From assembly GCA_036513415.1 (NCBI GenBank), contig DATBZA010000107.1, positions 62,001 to 126,000 on the forward strand: a stretch of 64,000 nt of DNA. Reading direction: 5' to 3'. Shown piece by piece: positions 1 to 13,123 of this stretch (positions within the stretch are counted from its first letter, which is position 1; each line of letters starts with the position of its first letter). A program made the position numbers and the translations under genes. The notes under the pieces were generated by a model. That model saw only the letters and a program-made list of their open reading frames with translations, did not search any database and had not been told where the DNA came from. This DNA comes from 40CM-4-68-19 sp036513415. GTDB lineage: Bacteria; Myxococcota; Myxococcia; Myxococcales; 40CM-4-68-19.

Positions 1-6093
<6,093 letters not shown>

Positions 6094-6146
6094 ATGGTCC
6101 ATGAGTGCAGCCGCTGGCATGACCGTTGCTCTCTGACCGAGCCGTC

Positions 6147-6428
6147 ATGTTCAAGATCCGGAGGTCCTCTGCAGGGCGATGGGTCTTCGTGAGTGGTCGG
6201 ATCGACGGAGAGGCAGTGTCCGAGTTGCAGCGCCTGTTGGGCCGGGAATCGGCAGGGAGCGGGCTGATTCTGGATCTCAAGGGAGTTCGACTCGTGGATG
6301 CGGAGGCAGTAGAGTTCTTCGCGCGTTGCGAGGACGCGGGGATCAAACTTCGGAGTTGCCCTGCGTACGTCCGCGAGTGGATCGCCAGCAGTCGGCGTCA
6401 AGCCGCACTGATCCCAGCACGGGAATGA
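6147..6428 (+). CDS. Small STAS-like protein
   Basis: A 93-residue protein with the pattern of small STAS (anti-sigma-factor antagonist-like) proteins: N-terminal strands, then LILDLKGVRLVDAEAVEFF, then a final helix. In SpoIIAA-type antagonists the segment after the third strand is DSSG, with a phosphorylated Ser; here it is DAEA, so phosphorylation at that place is not possible. It lies downstream of the giant regulator and upstream of the propeller kinase, same strand, which suggests a role in signalling. ATG at 6147 is preferred to the TTG at 6126 because the homologous part begins there; no clear Shine-Dalgarno precedes either. Function not established. Confidence 0.6.
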   Translation: MFKIRRSSAGRWVFVSGRIDGEAVSELQRLLGRESAGSGLILDLKGVRLVDAEAVEFFARCEDAGIKLRSCPAYVREWIASSRRQAALIPARE

Positions 6429-6483
6429 CGTCCAGCTTCTCCAGCGCCGCCAACCCAGCGCTGGCCGCTGCGCTCTCGTGTTC

Positions 6484-6530
6484 CGAATTACGAATTTCGG
6501 TGATCTCAAAGCACGACATCTCGTAATTCG
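6484..6530. repeat. Spaced 10-bp perfect inverted repeat
   Basis: CGAATTACGA (6484-6493) is matched by its exact reverse complement TCGTAATTCG (6521-6530), 27 bases apart, in the gap between the STAS-like gene and the propeller kinase. The AT-rich arms stand out from the GC-rich surroundings. No U-run follows, so an operator or mRNA structure is as likely as a terminator. Confidence 0.5.
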
Positions 6531-6585
6531 AGGGCCCGTGCTGCTCCTGGAGGGCTGGCCCGGTTCATGAATAGGCTGCAGTTGG

Positions 6586-9500
6586 ATGGCCGTGGCCACG
6601 AACGGGACAGGGCCGGCGCAGGTTGCTGGCGAGCGTGCGATTGCCTCCGGCGACGTGAGCTCGCTCGCCGAAGTCCGAAGGCTGCGGCGTATTGTCGGTG
6701 TGAGCAGGCCGGGATTGCCCCCGAGCGTAACAAAGCGGGCCCGCGTGGCTTGCCTCATCATCCCGTTCGCGCTGGCGGCACCCGTGTATGCGCTCCGGCC
6801 GCAGAAATCGGACACGCAGTTCACTCACACAGGCTGGTCCGCGAAAGATGGCATCCCGGGTCCGGTCCGGGCAATCGCTCAGACGAGGGACGGGTACTTG
6901 TGGCTCGCGACGGAAGCCGGCCTGTACCGGTTCGACGGCCTTCGCTTCGCCCCATACGAGCCCAGCCGCAGCTCGCATTCCCACGGGCCCGCCGTCCTGT
7001 CGCTCCTTGCTGCGCAGGACGGGAGCCTGTGGATGGGATTCGGCTCCGGCGGAATCGGCCGGCTTCGCGACGGCCAGGTCACCCACTTCCCCCCTGGCGA
7101 GGGCGTTCCCGAGGGTGGAATCCTCTCCATCGTGGAAGACGGGGCTGGTTCGATCTGGGCCGCGGGACAGTACGGCTTTGCCAGCTTCGACAACGGCAAG
7201 TGGCGCCGGGTCGGAGCGGAGACGGGCTATGCCGCCCCAGGAGCGCAAGCGCTATTGGTTGATCATGCGGGCACGCTCTGGGTCGCAACGGACGGATTGA
7301 ATTTCGGATTGAGCAAGCACCCGATTCGCGCGAACACGATCCTGACTCTTGCCAAGAACGCGACGCATTTCTCCCCGACGGGCGAGGCCGTCGGCATGAT
7401 CTGGAGCATGGCCGAGGCGCCCGACGGGACTGTCTGGGTCGCGGACACGACCTTCAAGAAGGCGCGACGGATGGACGGCCGCGGAGCGGCTTCGCCCGCG
7501 GTCGCCGTCGATGGAGAGCCGTTGTGCCTGACCTTCGGCAGGGATGGGAGCCTATGGGTTGGCCTGATCGCAGGTGGTGTGCGCCGCGTGCGGGACATCG
7601 GCCGGGACGCGCCGCTCGATCGGTTTCGCGTCGAGGACCACCTTTCGGGCAGCCTCGTGTATGCGGCGCTGAAGGATCGGGAAGGCAACCTCTGGTTCGG
7701 GACGGGCGGCGGCTTGGATCGGTTTCGCGAGAACAAGATGACTGCCTTCTCAGAGAGCGAAGGCCTGGGTCCGGATCAGAAGATCGCGCTGACTTCCACA
7801 CCGGACGGGAGCGTGTGGCTGGTCAGCTATGCCCAGGACAAGGTGCGCCGCTTCCGGGATGGAGCGTTCGTCAGCTCGACGCTCGCGCCTTACAGCCCAT
7901 CCGACTCGAGCCGGATCCTGGCCCTGTACGCGAATCCAGCCGGTCAGGTCTGGGTCGGAGGAAGCTTCAAGCTGGCCAGGGAGAGTCACGGGACGTTCTC
8001 GTACCTCGACGTCCCGGGCGTGATTGGTCCGTCGTCCGTCGAAGCGGTCGCCGAGGACAAGGCGGGCGCCCTGTGGGTGACATTGACGAGCCCCGGCGGG
8101 ACCAGGCGAATCCTGCGGCGTCGGCGCGGCAAGTGGACAGAGCTACCCGCGCAAACGGTTCTCCCGCCGTACCGCTGTCGGGTGCTGCATGCGGACGCTC
8201 TGGGCCGCATGTGGCTGGGCTTCGAGAACGGCGAAGTGGTCGTCTTCGAAGGCGATGCGTCCCGCCTGTACTCGGCGAAGGACGGCCTGCGTAGCGGTCG
8301 GGTTCTCGTCATCGCGGAGGACCGCGAGGGCCACGTCTGGATCGGGGGCGAGAGCGGTTTGAGCCGATTTGGTCAAGATCGGTTCGTTACGCTGACGCAG
8401 GACAACGGCCTTCCGGGGAGCTCCGTCTCGGGAATCCTGGAGGACGACGACGGCAACTTGTGGCTCGCTGGGGCGCTCGGGATCCTTCGGGTGAAGCCGC
8501 AGGAGTTGGACAAGGCGCTCGCGTCTGCGTCTTATCGGGTCGAGGGGGTGACCTTCGACGCCACGGACGGATTGCACGGTCTTCCGCGACAACGGGAGCC
8601 GTTTCCGACCGCCACACGGGCGGCCGACGGGCGGCTCTGGTTCGCCACCACCGGCGGCGTCGCCGTGATCGATCCGCGCCGGTGGCCTCGCAACGCGATG
8701 GCACCGCCGGTCAAGATCGAGAGAGCCATCGCGGACGATCGCAATCTGGAGTTGTCCAGCGGACTGCGCCTGCCGCCAAACACGAAGAATCTCGAGCTCC
8801 AGTATGCGGCCCTGAGCCTGACGGCCCCGGAACGCGTCCGCTTCCGTTACAAGCTCGAGGGCTACGACGCCGACTGGCGGGGGCCGGTCAGCGCCCGGAG
8901 CGCGACGTATACCAACCTCCCGCCCGGAGACTACCGGTTTCATGTCGCCGCCTGCAACAACGACGGCGTCTGGAACGAGGAGGGAGCGGCGCTCGAGTTC
9001 ACGATCGTTCCGGCCTTTCGCCAGACGCGAGCATTCCTTCTTCTCTGCGCCGCGGCCGCCGGGTGCCTCGTCTGGGCGGGCTATCGATGGCGGATCCGGC
9101 AGGTGAGGTCCCGGCTGCAGCTTCAATTCCGGGAACGGCTGGAGGAGCGAACGCGCATCGCGCAGGAGCTGCACGACACGCTGCTCCAGGGCTTCCTCAG
9201 CGCGTCGATGCAGCTCCATGTTGCGGTGAACCAAGTGCCGGCGGAAACGGCGGACAAGCGGCGCTTGAATCGGGTGCTCGAGCTGATGAGGAGCGTGATC
9301 GAAGAAGGACGCAACGCCGTCAAAGGGTTGCGTTCTTCGCCGGGCTGCCATGACGATCTCGAAGAGGCGTTCTCTCGAGTCCGTGAGGAATTGGACGCGA
9401 AGGAGGACATCGACTTCTTCGTGATCGGTGAAGGCCAGGCGCGCCCGCTGCACGCCATCATCCGGGACGAAGTCTACCGGATCGGCCGCGAAGCGGTGGT

Positions 9501-9846
9501 CAACGCGTTTCAACATTCGGGAGCGAACCGGATCGAGGTCGAGGTCGAGTTCGCCGCGAAGGGGTTGCGGGTCACGGTGCGCGATGATGGCCGCGGGATC
9601 GATCCGCAGCTTCTCGAGTCCGGACGGGAGGGACACTGGGGACTCGCCGGCATGCGGGAACGCGCGAAGAGGATTGGCGCGCGACTCAAGCTCTGGAGCC
9701 GGGCACTTGGCGGCACGGAAGTCGAGCTGTCCGTTCCGAGCGGCATTGCTTTTCGGGCGCAGTACCGCCGGTGGCCGTGGGACTGGCTGGCGCGGCTGTA
9801 TCCGGGAAGGGCTGGGGATCTCGACGGCAGGAAGCGAGCGGGCTGA
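6586..9846 (+). CDS. Beta-propeller (Reg_prop / Y_Y_Y) sensor histidine kinase
   Basis: One-piece sensor kinase of the Reg_prop class. Many repeats of the kind DGYLWLATEAGLYRFDG and GNLWFGTGGGLDRF fill about residues 70-690 and should form a periplasmic double propeller. A Y_Y_Y domain follows (about 735-810), then one membrane helix (about 815-835), a HisKA_3 dimerisation domain with phosphoacceptor ELHDTLLQ (His863) and a HATPase_c domain ending near 1055 (GLAGMRERA G-box). Such kinases sense extracellular ligands, often carbohydrates, but no ligand can be read here. The first 50 residues are not signal-like; a hydrophobic signal segment (residues 51-67) follows, so the true start may be the GTG at 6700. 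The cognate regulator begins right after the stop codon. Confidence 0.88.
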   Translation: MAVATNGTGPAQVAGERAIASGDVSSLAEVRRLRRIVGVSRPGLPPSVTKRARVACLIIPFALAAPVYALRPQKSDTQFTHTGWSAKDGIPGPVRAIAQTRDGYLWLATEAGLYRFDGLRFAPYEPSRSSHSHGPAVLSLLAAQDGSLWMGFGSGGIGRLRDGQVTHFPPGEGVPEGGILSIVEDGAGSIWAAGQYGFASFDNGKWRRVGAETGYAAPGAQALLVDHAGTLWVATDGLNFGLSKHPIRANTILTLAKNATHFSPTGEAVGMIWSMAEAPDGTVWVADTTFKKARRMDGRGAASPAVAVDGEPLCLTFGRDGSLWVGLIAGGVRRVRDIGRDAPLDRFRVEDHLSGSLVYAALKDREGNLWFGTGGGLDRFRENKMTAFSESEGLGPDQKIALTSTPDGSVWLVSYAQDKVRRFRDGAFVSSTLAPYSPSDSSRILALYANPAGQVWVGGSFKLARESHGTFSYLDVPGVIGPSSVEAVAEDKAGALWVTLTSPGGTRRILRRRRGKWTELPAQTVLPPYRCRVLHADALGRMWLGFENGEVVVFEGDASRLYSAKDGLRSGRVLVIAEDREGHVWIGGESGLSRFGQDRFVTLTQDNGLPGSSVSGILEDDDGNLWLAGALGILRVKPQELDKALASASYRVEGVTFDATDGLHGLPRQREPFPTATRAADGRLWFATTGGVAVIDPRRWPRNAMAPPVKIERAIADDRNLELSSGLRLPPNTKNLELQYAALSLTAPERVRFRYKLEGYDADWRGPVSARSATYTNLPPGDYRFHVAACNNDGVWNEEGAALEFTIVPAFRQTRAFLLLCAAAAGCLVWAGYRWRIRQVRSRLQLQFRERLEERTRIAQELHDTLLQGFLSASMQLHVAVNQVPAETADKRRLNRVLELMRSVIEEGRNAVKGLRSSPGCHDDLEEAFSRVREELDAKEDIDFFVIGEGQARPLHAIIRDEVYRIGREAVVNAFQHSGANRIEVEVEFAAKGLRVTVRDDGRGIDPQLLESGREGHWGLAGMRERAKRIGARLKLWSRALGGTEVELSVPSGIAFRAQYRRWPWDWLARLYPGRAGDLDGRKRAG

Positions 9847-10476
9847 ATGGCTGGACACGACCCGATCCGTGTTCTCTGCGTCGACGACCACCCTGTGCTT
9901 CGAGAGGGGATCGCTGCCCTGGTCGAGAGTCAGCGAGACATGAAGCTCGTGGCCGAGGCGGGGAGCGGACGCCAGGCCCTTCTCAGCTTTCGCGAGCACC
10001 GTCCAGACGTCACCCTGATGGATCTGAGGCTTCCCGACATGAGCGGCATCGATACGTTGGCCGCGATCCGCTCGGCGTTCCCCGATGCGCGCATCATCAT
10101 GCTGACGACGTTCGAAGGCGACGTCGAGATCCGGCGCGCCCTCGAGGCGGGCGCGCGAGGGTACATGTTGAAGAGCATGCCTCCGCAGGACTTGATCGAC
10201 GGGATCCGGCAAGTGCATGCGGGGAAGAAACGCATTCCGCTTGAGGTCGGGTCCCATCTCGCGGAGCACATGGGCGAGGAGGACCTGACGGCTCGCGAGG
10301 TCGAGGTCCTGCAGCAGATCGCCGGCGGGAACCGGAATCAAGACATCGCGAGTCGACTCTTCATCGCTGAAGAAACGGTCAAGGTCCACGTCAAGCACGT
10401 CATGGAGAAGCTCGGAGCAAGCGACCGCACTGAAGCCGTCTCGATCGCGCTCCGGCGCGGGATCATCCAGCTTTAG
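9847..10476 (+). CDS. NarL/FixJ-type response regulator
   Basis: A 209-residue two-domain regulator. The receiver has the acidic pair CVDD (13-14), phosphoacceptor Asp59 in LMDLRLPD and Lys in MLKSM. The C-terminal LuxR-type helix-turn-helix (about 146-209) has the usual LTAREVEVLQQIAGG and ETVKVHVKHVMEKL segments. The ATG directly abuts the TGA of the propeller kinase, so the two are co-translated and almost certainly form a cognate pair: HisKA_3 kinases normally pair with NarL-type regulators. Targets unknown; the DoxX-like gene downstream is one candidate. Confidence 0.93.
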   Translation: MAGHDPIRVLCVDDHPVLREGIAALVESQRDMKLVAEAGSGRQALLSFREHRPDVTLMDLRLPDMSGIDTLAAIRSAFPDARIIMLTTFEGDVEIRRALEAGARGYMLKSMPPQDLIDGIRQVHAGKKRIPLEVGSHLAEHMGEEDLTAREVEVLQQIAGGNRNQDIASRLFIAEETVKVHVKHVMEKLGASDRTEAVSIALRRGIIQL

Positions 10477-10607
10477 CCGCGGCCACTTCAGATCCTCAGG
10501 GGCTACGTTTGAGCGAGGTTCGTCGGGCGTTCGATGGCGATCCGCGCGAATACCACGATCGAGGGACTCGCCCCGGAGCAGGATTCGCTAGCCTGTGCGC
10601 GCCGAAC

Positions 10608-11030
10608 ATGCAGCGGCTATTCTCGACCTTTCCGGATGGGCGCCCCGGCGCAGGATTGCTGCTCTTGCGCGCGGCCGTTGGCGGCTCGCTCCTGGTCCTC
10701 GGCGGAACCTACCTCGTGCACGCGCATCAAGCCGGCGGGTGGAGCCTGGCCATCGGACTGCTGGCCGCCGCGAGCGGCGCCTCGCTGCTGATCGGATTCC
10801 TGACGCCGTTGGGCGTCCTCGCCGGCCTGGTGGCCATCGGCCTCGCCCTGGTGTGGCCGTCACCCGCCACTCGCGTCCTCCCGAACGGAAAGCTCGCCGC
10901 GCTCTTGCTGGGCGTCCTCGCTGCCGCGGTCGCCCTGTTGGGTCCCGGCGCGCTCTCCATCGACGCTCGACTGTTCGGGCGCCGCGAGATCAGCATTCCC
11001 CGCGCCCGGAACGGAGCTCCGGGAGAGTGA
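10608..11030 (+). CDS. DoxX-like small integral membrane protein
   Basis: A 140-residue hydrophobic protein with four predicted membrane segments (LLLLRAAVGGSLLVLGG, WSLAIGLLAAASGASLLIG, LAGLVAIGLALVW, LAALLLGVLAAAVALLG) in the layout of the DoxX/DoxD family. ATG at 10608 is chosen because the homologous region starts there; the frame is open to 10509, but the upstream residues are hydrophilic and unlike the family. Physiological role unknown; DoxX-like proteins are often tied to redox or thiol stress. It lies 131 bp downstream of the NarL-type regulator on the same strand. Confidence 0.65.
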   Translation: MQRLFSTFPDGRPGAGLLLLRAAVGGSLLVLGGTYLVHAHQAGGWSLAIGLLAAASGASLLIGFLTPLGVLAGLVAIGLALVWPSPATRVLPNGKLAALLLGVLAAAVALLGPGALSIDARLFGRREISIPRARNGAPGE

Positions 11031-11204
11031 GACCATCGCGCCCGCCAGCTCGACGACCACGATCCGAAGGCCTGCGGATACCCCGATCGCGGTAGCCCGA
11101 GCTAGGCCGGAGGTGGCAGGAAAAAGGCCTTCCATCTCGTGATGCGGTCGGGTCGAGCGACGTTCTACCTTGCCGACATGGAGCGAACACCAGGAGAGCA
11201 TTCC

Positions 11205-12335
11205 ATGAGCATCATCACGATCCGAGACGGCACGCCGGCATCCAATCTCGAGGTCCCGGTTGCCCTCGCCAACCTGGATCTCGGGGACGAGATCGATCAC
11301 GAGATCAACTTCGGCCGGATCGTCGGCAAAAGCCCTGCGCTGCGGCGCGTGCTCAAGCAGATCGAGACGGTGAGCGGCACGGTCAGCACGGTCATCCTCG
11401 AGGGCGAGACCGGGACCGGCAAGGAACTGTTCGCCCAGGCCATCCATGATCTCAGCGGCCGGCGTTCGGGCCCGTTCGTGAAGCTGAACTGTTCAGCGAT
11501 TCCCAGCGGTCTTCTGGAAAGCGAGCTCTTCGGGCACGAGAAGGGAGCGTTCACGAGCGCCTCCGCTCAACGCGTCGGACGTTTCGAGCTGGCGAATGGC
11601 GGAACCATCTTCCTCGACGAAGTCGGCGAGCTCTCGCTCGAGCTGCAGCCGAAGCTCCTCCGGGTGCTTCAGGAAAGGGAATTCGAGCGTCTGGGCGGCG
11701 CGCGCACCCTGCGTACCGACATCCGGGTGATCGCGGCGACGAACCGCGACCTGAGAACGATGGTCGAGCGGGGGATGTTCCGGTCCGATCTCTTCTACCG
11801 TCTGAACGTCTTTCCCGTCCGGGTCCCCGCGCTTCGAGACCGGCCGGAGGACATTCCTCTTCTGGTCCGGTCCTTCGCCGACGAGTTTTCGCGGCGCATG
11901 AACAAATCGTTCGAGGCCATTCCCTGCTCGACCATGAGAGAACTGTGCCGGCACCCCTGGCCGGGCAACATCCGGGAGCTCCGGAACGTCGTTGAGCGCG
12001 CGGTCATCCTCTCGTCCGGTCCGGTCCTCGAAATCGACATCGCCGACATGAACGCTCGCAAATCGCCGATGCGCAGGGCAGACAGCAGGGTCGAGGCGTT
12101 CCCGTTGAGAAGACTTCGCGACGAACTGGATGACGCCCAACGCGATGTGATCCTCGGCGCGCTGAGGCAAGCGGATGGGCGTGTCGGAGGACCCGATGGT
12201 GCCGCAGCAAGGCTTGGTCTGAAGCGTACGACACTCATCGGCCGCATGAAGCGGCTCGGTATCGAGTCTCACTCGCGAGATGGAAAGTCTTATGGGACCT
12301 CTCAACCAGACCTGTCAAAGACGATCGCTTCTTGA
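11205..12335 (+). CDS. Stand-alone sigma-54-dependent activator (no receiver domain)
   Basis: A 376-residue bacterial enhancer-binding protein made of a short N-terminus (about 35 residues), the AAA+ sigma-54 interaction domain and a C-terminal Fis-type helix-turn-helix (about 325-366). Walker A is GETGTGKE (67-74). The sigma-54 contact loop reads GAFTSA (114-119), not the usual GAFTGA. There is no receiver, GAF or PAS domain, so activity must be set by expression or a partner protein, as in PspF-type activators. ATG at 11205 has the Shine-Dalgarno caggagag eight bases upstream; the longer reading from 11139 is less likely. A weak GG-N10-GC element at 11115-11128 may be a sigma-54 promoter of its own. 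The carbon cassette starts 160 bp downstream. Confidence 0.9.
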   Translation: MSIITIRDGTPASNLEVPVALANLDLGDEIDHEINFGRIVGKSPALRRVLKQIETVSGTVSTVILEGETGTGKELFAQAIHDLSGRRSGPFVKLNCSAIPSGLLESELFGHEKGAFTSASAQRVGRFELANGGTIFLDEVGELSLELQPKLLRVLQEREFERLGGARTLRTDIRVIAATNRDLRTMVERGMFRSDLFYRLNVFPVRVPALRDRPEDIPLLVRSFADEFSRRMNKSFEAIPCSTMRELCRHPWPGNIRELRNVVERAVILSSGPVLEIDIADMNARKSPMRRADSRVEAFPLRRLRDELDDAQRDVILGALRQADGRVGGPDGAAARLGLKRTTLIGRMKRLGIESHSRDGKSYGTSQPDLSKTIAS

Positions 12336-12492
12336 TCCTGCGCGCGGCGGTACCAAGGTTGTACAGACCTGCGGGGCCTTGCGTGCTTCAATCCTGGTCC
12401 ATGACAACCCCCGTGCGCCCGGCAGGTCGGGAGGTGACCGCGGTTTCCTGGATCCGAGTGCACTGGCCGAGCACTTGCAACCCTCGCTGGCC

Positions 12493-13122
12493 ATGAGCGA
12501 CGCACTTCCTGTCGTTTACCTGGCGAGGCACGGCGAGACCGCCTGGACCATCTCAGGTCAGCACACAGGGGCGACCGATCTACCGCTGACCGCACAGGGT
12601 GAAGCCGAGGCCGTCCGGCTCGCAGAGCCGCTCGCGGGATTGACGTTCGCCGCGGTGTTCACGAGTCCGTTGCAGCGGGCGGTCCAAACGTGCGAGCTGG
12701 CTGGCTTCGGCCCTGTGGCCGAAGTCGAGCCTGACCTCGTCGAATGGAACTACGGCACGTACGAAGGTCGCACCAGCGCCGAGATTCGCGCCGAGCGCCC
12801 TGGCTGGCAAGTGTTCCGCGATGGTTGCCCGGGAGGGGAGTCGCCAGCGCAGATCGGAGCACGAGCCGACCGGGTGGTACGCCGGATGCGAGCAATCGAA
12901 GGGAACGTCCTGCTCTTTTCGAGCGGGCATATCCTCCGGGTGTTCGCCGCGCGCTGGCTTGGGCTCGAACCGGGGACGGGCAGGTACTTCCTGCTCGGCA
13001 CGGCCAGTCTCAGCGCGTTGGGATACGAGCATGATCGCTCCGAGCCGGTTATCCGTCTCTGGGACGAGAGGCCTCACGAACGGCGCGTCACCAAGGGGCA
13101 GGTATCGGGCACCGGGAGGTAG
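12493..13122 (+). CDS. Histidine phosphatase (phosphoglycerate mutase-like) family protein
   Basis: A 209-residue member of the histidine phosphatase superfamily: phosphohistidine motif ARHGETAW (His13), the acid segment VEWNYGTYEG and the second catalytic His in SSGHILRVFAARW. Small branch-1 proteins of this kind are mostly phosphatases of sugar phosphates or phosphoglycerates and are often over-annotated as phosphoglycerate mutase; substrate cannot be read from sequence. Its stop codon ends one base before the glgP start region (TAG at 13120-13122, ATG at 13124), so it is co-translated with the glycogen cassette and probably acts on a sugar phosphate there. ATG 12493 is chosen because the fold begins directly after it. 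Confidence 0.85.
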   Translation: MSDALPVVYLARHGETAWTISGQHTGATDLPLTAQGEAEAVRLAEPLAGLTFAAVFTSPLQRAVQTCELAGFGPVAEVEPDLVEWNYGTYEGRTSAEIRAERPGWQVFRDGCPGGESPAQIGARADRVVRRMRAIEGNVLLFSSGHILRVFAARWLGLEPGTGRYFLLGTASLSALGYEHDRSEPVIRLWDERPHERRVTKGQVSGTGR

Positions 13123-13123
13123 C

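Noticed and set aside
8143..10398. A 751-residue minus-strand open frame opposite the propeller kinase and NarL regulator
   Set aside because: It is the antisense shadow of two clear genes in GC-rich DNA; the translation is Arg/Asp/Leu-rich, without domains or a start signal.
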